A DNA stretch of 64,000 nt from Ascidiimonas meishanensis. GTDB taxonomy: Bacteria > Bacteroidota > Bacteroidia > Flavobacteriales > Flavobacteriaceae. Position 1 is the stretch's first letter; every line of letters begins with the position of its first letter. The stretch is from positions 496,001-560,000 of the forward strand of contig NZ_JBBEXD010000001.1 in assembly GCF_037782385.1 (NCBI RefSeq), in the 5' to 3' direction. Below the pieces are notes generated by a model that worked only from the letters and a program-made list of their open reading frames with translations, ran no database searches and was not told the DNA's origin. Below, piece after piece: positions 9,491 through 17,146 of the stretch. The position numbers were made by a program, and so were the translations under genes.

Positions 9491-9519
9491 GTAAAAAAGC
9501 ATTAAAACGCTTTTTACAC
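9491..9519. repeat. Hairpin upstream of pentapeptide gene
   Basis: GTAAAAAAGC and GCTTTTTAC can pair across an 8-base loop. It lies just before the start box GTTGTGTGTA (9525-9534). It may act as a terminator for upstream transcription or be part of the junction structure. Confidence 0.4.
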
Positions 9520-9524
9520 TTTAC

Positions 9525-10752
9525 GTTGTGTGTAATTTGCGTACAACACAAAACATTAGCTCTTAAGTAAATGGAAAAAACAGATAAAACTAATAGTAAT
9601 GAACTGAATGAACGTGTATCAAAAGTTGAATTAAAACTTTTGGAACAAGAACATAGGATTATTCCAGCTATCTTAAACATTTTTAAAGATGGAATAATAA
9701 AAAAGAAAGATTCGCAACTATTAGAGCTCTTGTTTTTCTCTTGTTTTCAACTCAAACCGTTACTGCAATTGGTGTAAGTATAACAGCCGTTATTGGGATT
9801 TTTTTAGCTACAAAAGCTAACGACCTTTTTGACCAACAGAATAAGTTTATTGAAAAACAAACATTTTTAGAAGAATCTACTAGAAGGTCAGCACTAGTTT
9901 TTGAATTAAGTAGTATTCTTGACGAAATAGATGAGGAATTGGACTTAATCGAATCCAAATCAGGATATACAATTTCCCCTGGTATCATTGCAAATTTTTT
10001 AAGCCCAAGACTTCAAGGTAGAATCATCGCGATTAGTAATTCTTTAAAGCCTTATAAATATCTTAATGAAAATGGAGAATTAACTTCACCTTTGAGCCCT
10101 GAACGAGGACAACTCCTTATATCATTGGTACTTGCAGGTACAAATATCGATTATATCATTGGCAACTCTGATTTTTCATATGCTGATTTAAGCGAATCGA
10201 ATTTATTAACCAAGAACTTGTCAAAAATCAATTTAAAATCAGCAAACCTAAAACAGTCAGTTTTTCATGGTTCAAAATTAATACTAGCTGACTTATCAAG
10301 TTCAGATTTAAGCAATAGTAATATGAATTTTACAAATTTATCTTTTGCCAAATTAAACAATGCCAACATAAACGGGTGTGATTTTGAAGGAGCATATTTA
10401 CCAAATTCTGAAAACTTTAGAGGCGCTAAAATGGACTCTATTAATCTTCAATTTAACACTGTACTTGATAGTTTATGGTTAGATAAATTTTTCAAATTAA
10501 AAAATGTGCCTAAGAATTATAGAAGAAAGGACTTTGATATAACAAAAGACAGAGAACTTAATAGAAGTTTTGCACCGTATGAAGCGAAAACTGTAGATAC
10601 TAATGGAAATGTTCTATACGACTCGATGACTGACACCACCACAAGAGTTGTTTACCGAATCAAAAATTTAAAGAATCCCTCATCCGCTAAAAGACTAAAA
10701 ATAAATGAGCCTATAAAATTCAATATGAATTCGAATTAAAACTACTCACAAC
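9525..10752 (+). mobile_element. Cassette-like unit 3 (pentapeptide-repeat gene)
   Basis: The unit is bounded by GTTGTGTGTA (9525-9534) and TACTCACAAC (10743-10752), complementary at 9 of 10 positions. Ten bases (AAGGGTAGTC) then separate it from the GTTGCACAA box of the first 380-bp repeat. Confidence 0.45.
9571..10739 (+). CDS. Pentapeptide-repeat membrane protein, two frames joined by possible -1 frameshift
   Basis: Frame 1 begins at ATG 9571 (MEKTDKTNSNELNERVSKVE..., a heptad-like helix) and stops at 9777. Frame 2 continues to 10739 with a transmembrane segment (VTAIGVSITAVIGIFLATKA), a helical acidic region and pentapeptide repeats of A(D/N)LxX type (about SYADLSESNLL to EGAYLPNSENF). 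The frames overlap, and their junction carries A_AAA_AAG at 9699-9705 in exactly the zero-frame phase needed for -1 slippage. Reading then continues GIIKKERFATIRAL. A single lost A in the homopolymer would give the same picture. Frame 2 alone lacks a good start (TTG at 9741). Pentapeptide domains form quadrilateral beta-helices, and some mediate protein binding. The role here is unknown. Confidence 0.65.
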
Positions 10753-10762
10753 AAGGGTAGTC

Positions 10763-11138
10763 GTTGCACAAGCCACTAATTTGCAAAAATCTTTCTTATT
10801 TTAAGCCCTATTGAAGGTCTTTTTAAATGCATTGACCTTAATGGGAAGCCATATTTAGTGGCTTTAAATAGAGCCAAAAAAAGCCCTGAAGCCCTGATTT
10901 ATAATTTGCACAAAGTGGAGGCTTCTCGCCCCACTTTTCACCTTATTTTGAGTGAATTTTAAGTATTTTTTCAGACTTGCCCTGAGCATTTTGTCGAAGG
11001 GTTATATGCCATAGAGAATAGTTGCATACACTTATTAGCCTGCCCAATACAAACTGTTACTTCAATAAACTCACCACAAGTCTTGACTTGCATAACTAAA
11101 AATACGATTTTTCCTATCTTTAACAATAGTTGTGCAAC
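10763..11138 (+). repeat. Gene-less repeat copy R1 (376 bp)
   Basis: It has perfect 9-bp terminal inverted repeats GTTGCACAA and TTGTGCAAC. The interior holds no gene. The last about 230 bases align closely with R2 and R3 and contain a CCCTGAGCA...TCGAAGGG palindrome. After the right end comes AGGCACAACGTGTATAATGC, a cassette-end-type signal, and GTTGTGC-AACAG-GCACAAC forms a further 7-bp palindrome there. Confidence 0.7.
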
Positions 11139-11288
11139 AGGCACAACGTGTATAATGCATTGCTACTTCCCTAACCTTTCGGAATATTTTAGAGACAAGC
11201 TAAAGTTCGTGTTTTATTTGCTAAATTAGTTCTCAACCATCACAAAGATATCATACACGAACACCTTAGCATAAAAACTGAATAAACC

Positions 11289-12227
11289 ATGAAAAAAATT
11301 CATCCAATTCTTCTACTGATAATTAGTTTCCATTGCTATTCACAAGAATCCAAACTGCCAGTAATAGATATTCATTTACATGCCTACCAAGAAATTACAC
11401 CTAATTTAAAGGCTTCATGGGCAGGTGAATCGTATGCAAAAGAATTAATCTCCCCAGAAAATGCAGTGATTCATTTTCAAGATGTTCTTGATGAGATGGA
11501 GAAAAACAATATTAAGCTCGCACTTACCAGCAGTACTTCCATAAAAGCACTTGCAATCTGGAAAGAATCTCGACCTCAATTGTTTCTAACAGGAATACAA
11601 ACAAATGAAAAAGGTAAACCGATTTTGAGCCCTGATTCTTTAAAGGTGTATTTTGGCAAAAATAAAGTGAATGCTCTTGGTGAATTAGGACTCCAATATT
11701 TCGGAATCACGCCTAATGACGCAATGATGGAACCTTACTACCAAGTTGCCGAAGACGAGGGTATACCCGTATGTTTGCACACGGGTCTTGGTCCTCCAGG
11801 CGGACCACACTCCTTTGCTCCTAAATTTAGAACCACACTTGGAAAACCAACACTGTTTGAACCTGTTTTGGTTAAACATCCTAAACTAAAAGCTTTCATA
11901 GCACATGCTGGCTGGCCTTATATTTCGGAAACTATTGCCATGATGTACATCTACCCCCAACTGTATACTGACATAGGTGTTTTAACATGGGCTCTACCAA
12001 AAAAGGCTTTCTATTCTGCACTCAAGCAATTAATCGATGCTGGGTTTGGTAAAAGGATTATGTTTGGAACAGATCAGATGTTATGGCCAAAGGCTGTTTC
12101 GATTGCTGTAAAGACTGTAAATAATGCGCCATTCTTATCCGATGATGAGAAAAGGGATATTCTGTATAATAATGCCGCTCGCTTTTTAGAGCTTTCTGAA
12201 GAAACAATATCACTTCACCACGAATAA
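11289..12227 (+). CDS. Secreted amidohydrolase-2 family metal-dependent hydrolase
   Basis: A 312-residue protein with a signal peptide (residues 1-19, ending CYSQ) and then an amidohydrolase TIM barrel. Visible metal and active-site motifs are IDIHLHAY (His29, His31), GELGLQYFGI, VCLHTGLGPPGG, AFIAHAGWP and an Asp in IMFGTDQMLW. This is the order expected for the Amidohydro_2 (decarboxylase/lactonase-like) group. The substrate is not evident. Export is unusual for this group but common in flavobacterial members. The gene sits alone between repeat copies R1 and R2, so it is cassette cargo. No clear matching start box was found in front of it. Confidence 0.8.
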   Translation: MKKIHPILLLIISFHCYSQESKLPVIDIHLHAYQEITPNLKASWAGESYAKELISPENAVIHFQDVLDEMEKNNIKLALTSSTSIKALAIWKESRPQLFLTGIQTNEKGKPILSPDSLKVYFGKNKVNALGELGLQYFGITPNDAMMEPYYQVAEDEGIPVCLHTGLGPPGGPHSFAPKFRTTLGKPTLFEPVLVKHPKLKAFIAHAGWPYISETIAMMYIYPQLYTDIGVLTWALPKKAFYSALKQLIDAGFGKRIMFGTDQMLWPKAVSIAVKTVNNAPFLSDDEKRDILYNNAARFLELSEETISLHHE

Positions 12228-12266
12228 TAAAAGAATTATTTCAGATGCAAACTTAAGACGGTAGCA

Positions 12267-12653
12267 GTTGCACAAGCCACTGGTTAAAAAAGAACTGTTT
12301 TCTTTTAAGCTTCCCGAGAAAGTGGGGTTAAGGAGGTTTTCAATTTATTTATCCTAACTGGAGACTAAATTTACGGGCTTTAAATAAAGCCTAAACCATT
12401 ATTAGAGCAATGGTCTCTTAGTTTGTAGAAAAGCAATGCTTCCCGCCCCAATTTTCACTTTATTTTGAGTGAATTTTAAGTATTTCTTTAAGGCTTTCCT
12501 GAGCACTTCGTCGAAGGGTAAGCAATTGCAGACAGCTGCATACATTTATTAGCTTGCCGAATGCCAATGGTTACTTCAATAAACTCACCACAAGTCTTGC
12601 CTTGCATAACTAAAAATACGATTTTTCCTATCTTTAAACAATAGTTGTGCAAC
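12267..12653 (+). repeat. Gene-less repeat copy R2 (387 bp)
   Basis: Same ends as R1: GTTGCACAA (12267-12275) and TTGTGCAAC (12645-12653). The right two thirds (from about 12430) is nearly identical to R1, while the left third has diverged. It is followed by AGGCACAATATGTATAATT and, 123 bases on, by CATAGCCGAGAC and the next start box. Confidence 0.7.
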
Positions 12654-12775
12654 AGGCACAATATGTATAATTAATGGCTAGTTCTCGCTTACTTCTGAAA
12701 ATCCTCGCCGATTTTCAGTTTGGCGTGTACTTGCAAAGTTGAGTGCTAACCCACGCAACTACTCATAGCCGAGAC

Positions 12776-14020
12776 GTTATGCCCAATTTGTGAACACATA
12801 CAACAAAATAAATGCAACGTTTGAAAATTTTCTGGGTCTTTAAAGAAACCTTTAAAACATGAATAAACTTAAATACTTATTTATATTTCTTCTCTTTTCA
12901 AACTTATTTCAATCCTGTAATAAAGAGAATAAAGCACGAGAAATTCAAAGTTATGATGGGCGAAAAATAACAACCAAAACACTTGATGAATTTTTAAAAA
13001 ATCAAATGGATAGTTTGAGTATTCCGTCTATATCTATTTCTATAATAAATGATGGTGAAATATCTTACAACAATTCATTAGGTGTCACTAATACTAGAAC
13101 TAATCAAGCAGTAAATAAAAAGTCAATCTTTGAAGCTGCTTCTTTATCAAAACCAGTTTTTGCTCTTTTCGTGATGAAATTGGGTGAAAAAGGAATTATT
13201 GATCTAGACAGACCTTTACACTATTACTTACCAGATGAAGAAATGGAAAAAGACCAACGATATAAAAATGTATCAGCCAGAATGGTCTTAAGTCATAGAA
13301 CTGGGTTTCCGAATTGGCGATGGTTTGACAAACCACCTGAAGATTTAGAGATAAATAGAGGTGATTTTTTTATGATTAATGAACCAAATATAACTTTCAA
13401 CTATTCGGGAGAAGCATATCAATACTTGGCAAGAGTAATAGCTCATTTGAATTTTGTAAATATGAAATAACTAAATGAGTTATTTCAAAATGAAATAGCC
13501 CAACCATTTTCAATGGAACATGCATATTTTGTTTGGAATGATTATTTATATGATAATAAAGTATCTGGCCATATTAACGGAGAACCAAGAAAAATGAAAT
13601 GGGGAACTGCATTACCTTATCAAAATTCAAAAATTTTCAGTGCATCAGGAGGACTTCGTACAGAGGCAAATAGTTATGCGAATTTTTTAATTTCTATAAT
13701 AAATAAAGAAGGACTTTATAAAGAAACTTACAAAGAGATGTTAAGTCCTTACACAGTTATACCTAGGGATAATGTAAATTATACAAAAGACGGGATTACC
13801 CATTGGAGTTTAGGATTTGGAATAAAACCAACTGAAAATGATACCATCTATCGACATGGTGGTTCAAACAAAGATTTCCAGTCTGAATTTGCATTTAGTA
13901 TTAAGAAAAAATACGGTTATGTATTCTTTGTAAATTGTGATAAAGGAAATGAACTCAACGAAAAATTAGAAAAGTTTTTGGGAATTTAAATTAATTAAAA
14001 ATCAAAAAACTGGGCATAAT
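12776..14020 (+). mobile_element. Cassette-like unit 4 (broken serine hydrolase)
   Basis: The unit is bounded by GTTATGCCCA (12776-12785) and TGGGCATAAT (14011-14020), complementary at 9 of 10 positions. These are the boxes most like an integron core/inverse-core pair. Ten bases (AACAGTAGTT) then lead into GTTGCACAA of R3. The left box follows CATAGCCGAGAC. Confidence 0.5.
12859..13989 (+). pseudogene. Beta-lactamase-fold serine hydrolase with in-frame stop
   Basis: A lipoprotein signal (Cys20 in FQSC) precedes a class C beta-lactamase/esterase fold. The SxxK nucleophile is S95-L-S-K98, the FNYSGEAYQYL segment holds the second motif with Gly in place of the usual Asn, and YRHGGSNKDF near the end is the HGG motif. 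A single TAA at 13468-13470 (codon 204) interrupts an otherwise continuous frame: ...FVNMK-stop-LNELFQNEIAQPF. The two halves are in the same frame with no gap, so one substitution (from AAA or CAA) explains it. The gene was probably a secreted or membrane-bound peptidase/esterase and is now inactive unless the stop is read through. Confidence 0.8.
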
Positions 14021-14030
14021 AACAGTAGTT

Positions 14031-14370
14031 GTTGCACAAGCCAATAATTGATGATAAAGTTAATTATTTCAGGCCCTTCAGAAGGGCTTTTTTATTATTA
14101 GTTTATTGTTTTAGATTGTCAAATTAACAGGTTTTAAATAGGCGGAAAAACAGTTTTGAAGCACCGTTTTTATCATTTTATGAAAGGCAAGGTTCCATAC
14201 CCCACTTTTCACCTTATTTTGATTGAATTTAAAGTATTTCTTTAAAAACTTGCCCTGAGCACTTCGTCGAAGGGTAAGCAATTACAGACAGCTACATACA
14301 TTTATTAGCCTGCTGAATGCCAATGGTTACTTCGATAGACTCAGCACAAGCTTGATCTTGCTTAGCCCCA
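14031..14370 (+). repeat. Repeat copy R3 (right end missing)
   Basis: It starts with GTTGCACAAG like R1 and R2. It shares the CCCCACTTTTCACCTTATTT and TGAGCACTTCGTCGAAGGG stretches with them, and then diverges after about 14370. The TTGTGCAAC right end and the following TATA spacer are absent, so the array is truncated on the tRNA side. Confidence 0.65.
14073..14096 (+). terminator. Rho-independent terminator inside R3
   Basis: GCCCTT / AAGGGC with a 3-base loop, followed by TTTTTTATT. R1 has a degenerate version (GCCCTATTGAAGGTCTTTTT) at the same place and R2 has lost it. The repeat may once have supplied a terminator to each cassette gene. Confidence 0.7.
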
Positions 14371-14541
14371 TAAATTGAGTAACGTGCCAAAAACAGGCGC
14401 TACAGTGCTTTGTCGCTTCCCTTTCATGTATCGCCCTTGCTTACAGGTGCATTGTCCTATTCCACTGATTAGAACTGCTTATTTGTCCAAAAATTATATT
14501 TTTTGAACTAATGGCTAGGAAGCGTATTAATCACCCATATA
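14371..14541. other. Island right end, no gene
   Basis: Short non-repeated sequence between R3 and the recombinase remnant. No start codon with a useful frame was seen. Confidence 0.35.
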
Positions 14542-14645
14542 CAGCCTTTACTTTTTCTATGTTCCCCTTTTAACTTAGCATCAATAACCTTAGCATAAAT
14601 TTAAGCGTTCTTAGAGACTTATACCCCATTCACTAACAGGCTCAT
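14542..14645 (-). pseudogene. Remnant of tyrosine recombinase C-terminus (right copy)
   Basis: On the minus strand, GYKSLRT and then, after a one-base shift, IYAKVIDAKLKGEHRKSKG can be read. This is the catalytic-Tyr region of the same integrase family as at 5249-5375. Relative to the left copy one base is missing in the codons before IYAKV. It lies about 140 bases from the 3' end of tRNA-Arg, the usual place for an integrase next to its attachment site. Confidence 0.6.
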
Positions 14646-14741
14646 TAGGGGGCTCCTTTGAACTAAGTAACTATAGATCCATTCCAAAACTTTTTGAATT
14701 TGGGCTTGCTCTCTTAAGAGCCAACTACTTTAAGTGCAAAT

Positions 14742-14775
14742 AAAAAGGCTTCTGGGATAAAAACTCCCAGAAGCC
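14742..14775 (-). terminator. Terminator of tRNA-Arg
   Basis: A perfect 11-bp stem GGCTTCTGGGA / TCCCAGAAGCC with a 7-base loop. On the minus strand it is followed by TTTTTATTT. Confidence 0.9.
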
Positions 14776-14788
14776 CTGTGTTTACTAG

Positions 14789-14862
14789 TGATCGCGACAG
14801 GATTCGAACCTGTGACCGTCTGCTTAGAAGGCAGATGCTCTATCCAGCTGAGCTACGCGACC
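14789..14862 (-). tRNA. tRNA-Arg (anticodon TCT)
   Basis: The minus strand folds as a 74-nt cloverleaf. The acceptor is GGTCGCG with CGCGATC (one G-U) plus discriminator A. The D arm contains AGCTCAGCTGGATAGAGC, the anticodon stem TCTGC/GCAGA has loop CTTCTAA, and the T arm has GGTTCGAATCC. CCA is not encoded. The cassette island lies on its 3' side. Confidence 0.95.
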
Positions 14863-15084
14863 ATTTTTTTTACAATATAAAAATACAAAAGAAAAAAGTT
14901 TTCCCTTTTTAGCGGTGCGAATATACAATTATCGGTATATACAATCCAACAGATTCTTTAAAAATTTTATAATCTTAAGTTTTAATGATCCTTTTCAGTA
15001 AACCTATCCAATTGAGAGCTTGATAAAGCGGTAGCATTTCTTCCCATTTAAATAGGCTGTTTTCTATAATTGTGATCTATCTTT

Positions 15085-15285
15085 ATGAAGTTAAAAATAT
15101 TTGCTTTTATATTTTTAAGTTATTATTTGTTCTTTATTCCCATTATTTTGTTATACTTAAAATCCCTATACGAAAAGAAAAAAGATTCGTTTAATAAAGG
15201 CAGACTACCAACGCAAAATGAAATTAATAGTAAAAACTTGGAAGAACACTCAAAAATTTTGCTTGATTGGCTATTGCCTAATTAA
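15085..15285 (+). CDS. Possible small membrane protein
   Basis: A 66-codon frame with one hydrophobic segment (residues 4-26) and a charged tail, overlapping the transglycosylase start by 68 bases in another frame. A TATCTTTA element at 15076-15083 resembles the promoter -7 box and would place the transcript start inside this frame. It may therefore not be translated from its ATG. Confidence 0.3.
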   Translation: MKLKIFAFIFLSYYLFFIPIILLYLKSLYEKKKDSFNKGRLPTQNEINSKNLEEHSKILLDWLLPN

Positions 15286-16081
15286 TGTTTTTGCGGTCAA
15301 CGGCCAAACTAATGATATCATAAAAACAAGGATTGAAAATCAAAATAAGCAAAATCAAGTAAAAATTAGCTTTCACCCTCTTGTACTTAATCAAATTATT
15401 AAATATAAGAAAAGAGAAACCCTTCCTGAAACTATGAGATTGGCTAAATTTTATTTTCCCTTATTTGAAGCCAAATTAAAACAGTACGGATTACCAGAAG
15501 AGCTTAAGTATCTACCTATAGTTGAAAGTAATTTAAGAAGTTATGCTACTAGTAAGGCAGGAGCGCAAGGACTCTGGCAATTTATGAACGGTACTGGTAA
15601 AGAACTAGGCTTATATGAAACTCAAAATATAAATTTATTTAATGAGCCTATTGCCTCTACAGATGCCGCGTGTAGATACCTAAAAAGTTTGTATCAAGAG
15701 TTTAAAGATTGGGAACTGGTGTTGGCGGCATACAATTGTGGTAGAGGAAGAGTAAAAAGAATTCTCAAAAAAACTGGAAAAAAAGATTATTGGGAAATCA
15801 TAAAACATCTTCCAAAAGAAACCCAATTATATGTACCCTCATTTTTAGCTGTTATTTATCTAACAAACTATTCTTCCTACTACGAACTAAAACCGTCAGA
15901 TTTTGTAGTTGAATATAGAGATGTCGTTATTAAAAGCGCCTCTAAAGATTTAAAAGTAAGCGCTTTACCCTTCAAAACTAAAAAGCAAAAAATCATATTT
16001 ACTTTTTTAAATCCGCATTTAAAAACCAACCATATTCCAAAAAAAACATACTATTATACCACTCGAAGTATGTTTGAATAA
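15218..16081 (+). CDS. Lytic murein transglycosylase (SLT/MltD-like)
   Basis: A 287-residue protein with a signal-like N-terminus (KFCLIGYCLINVFAVNGQ). It has a full SLT domain: GLPEELKYLPIVESNL carries the catalytic Glu, SKAGAQGLWQFMNGTGKELGL follows, and AAYNCGRGRVKRIL carries the AYN motif. These enzymes cleave peptidoglycan between MurNAc and GlcNAc, forming 1,6-anhydro products. MltD proteins usually end with LysM repeats, but none is seen here and the tail after residue 230 is short and basic. The start is chosen for the signal sequence, which begins about 15 residues in. Confidence 0.85.
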   Translation: MKLIVKTWKNTQKFCLIGYCLINVFAVNGQTNDIIKTRIENQNKQNQVKISFHPLVLNQIIKYKKRETLPETMRLAKFYFPLFEAKLKQYGLPEELKYLPIVESNLRSYATSKAGAQGLWQFMNGTGKELGLYETQNINLFNEPIASTDAACRYLKSLYQEFKDWELVLAAYNCGRGRVKRILKKTGKKDYWEIIKHLPKETQLYVPSFLAVIYLTNYSSYYELKPSDFVVEYRDVVIKSASKDLKVSALPFKTKKQKIIFTFLNPHLKTNHIPKKTYYYTTRSMFE

Positions 16082-16508
16082 AACATAAAATCTTCATTAT
16101 CTTGTTCATTAGAAATAGCTAAAATTTGTACTGAGATTAAAAAAATACCAGAGCCAAAACAATACGTATTGTTTACCATTTCATGATCATAAAAAAACTA
16201 AGACGAGTTTAAGCCTACCATCTTTGAAGATGGTATTTTAAATGAGAAGACATCAGCTAAACTGCGCCAAATAAGAACAGTATAGATAAGTAATAAGGAG
16301 TGTACACCATAGGTAATGTAAGCAAGAACTTTTCACGGAAGAATTCTTCTTTGAAATAAGTGTTAATCATAAATATCTAAATTTAGCTAAATTCAAGATA
16401 GGGTAAGGCTACATTATTTTAAGATGAAAAATTATATTTTAACTTTACAGATGAATGGTAAATTGATGTTTGATAAACAAATAACGAGTATTTTAAACCT
16501 TAAAAATA
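16082..16508. other. Intergenic region with one hairpin
   Basis: No gene is seen. A perfect hairpin TACCATCTT-TG-AAGATGGTA (16216-16235) followed by TTTTAAAT may end the transglycosylase transcript. The rest is AT-rich upstream sequence of the sugar transferase. Confidence 0.45.
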
Positions 16509-17135
16509 ATGTATAAGTTTTTCGTTAAAAGAATTTTAGACTTTACTGCTTCATTAATAATGATTCTTATGATTTCTCCAATATTTCTGTTTATTACATT
16601 TTTTCTTTTTTTTGCTAATAATGGCAAACCATTTTTTGTTCAAAAAAGACCCGGTAAAAATGAAAAAATATTTGAGATCCTGAAGTTCAAAACCATGAAT
16701 GATAAAAAAGATGAACAGGGTAACTTATTACCTGATAAAGATAGACTAACCTCAATTGGAACTTTTTTAAGACGGACTTCTTTAGATGAAATTCCTCAAT
16801 TAATTAATGTCCTCAGAGGCGAAATGAGTTTTATAGGACCAAGGCCCTTGTTAATTCAATATTTACCATATTATAAAGAAAATGAAAAAATCAGGCATTC
16901 AATTCTACCAGGGATAACAGGCTTGGCACAAGTATCCGGTAGAAATCTTTTGAGCTGGGATGCCAGATTGGCAGCTGATGTTGAATACGTGAAACGTATT
17001 TCCTTTATTTTGGATGTAGAGATTCTTATTAAAACCATACAGAATGTGATCACTTCCAAGGATATTGTGGTTGATCCTGAATCTATAATGCCTAATCTGA
17101 AAGATGAAAGAAGCACTGGTTTGGTTAAAAAATAA
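16509..17135 (+). CDS. PglC-type phosphoglycosyl transferase (bacterial sugar transferase)
   Basis: A 208-residue monotopic membrane enzyme with one hydrophobic re-entrant helix (about residues 10-36). The family motifs follow: PFFVQKRPGKNEKIFEILKFKTM, LRRTSLDEIPQLINVLRGEMS (catalytic Asp-Glu), FIGPRPLL and LPGITGLAQVSGR. It transfers a sugar-1-phosphate to undecaprenyl phosphate and so starts assembly of a surface polysaccharide or glycoprotein glycan. The length matches the short PglC/EpsL class rather than the long WcaJ class. It is convergent with the carbamoyltransferase 11 bases away. No other glycan genes are adjacent. Confidence 0.9.
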   Translation: MYKFFVKRILDFTASLIMILMISPIFLFITFFLFFANNGKPFFVQKRPGKNEKIFEILKFKTMNDKKDEQGNLLPDKDRLTSIGTFLRRTSLDEIPQLINVLRGEMSFIGPRPLLIQYLPYYKENEKIRHSILPGITGLAQVSGRNLLSWDARLAADVEYVKRISFILDVEILIKTIQNVITSKDIVVDPESIMPNLKDERSTGLVKK

Positions 17136-17146
17136 AAATTACTTTG

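Larger units (their letters stand above)
8855..9570. other. Gene-free junction region with palindromes
   Basis: About 715 bases hold several structured pieces. A hairpin CCAAATC/GATTTGG lies near 8910-8930. A CATAGCCGAGAC element sits directly before a GTTAAGTTT box, followed by the 42-bp palindrome. A block at 9120-9420 uses higher GC and appears to be a remnant of something else: on the minus strand it reads FQQAAQIMKSQHLMEGSV followed by AAMGFIPDKERSWQ. A 9-bp hairpin at 9491-9519 follows. I could not assign a gene to the block. Confidence 0.4.

Noticed and set aside
10950..11000. Palindromic CCCTGAGCA...TCGAAGGG sequence as a possible CRISPR or REP unit
   Set aside because: It occurs once per repeat copy as part of R1-R3 and has no regular spacer pattern; there is no CRISPR array in the window.
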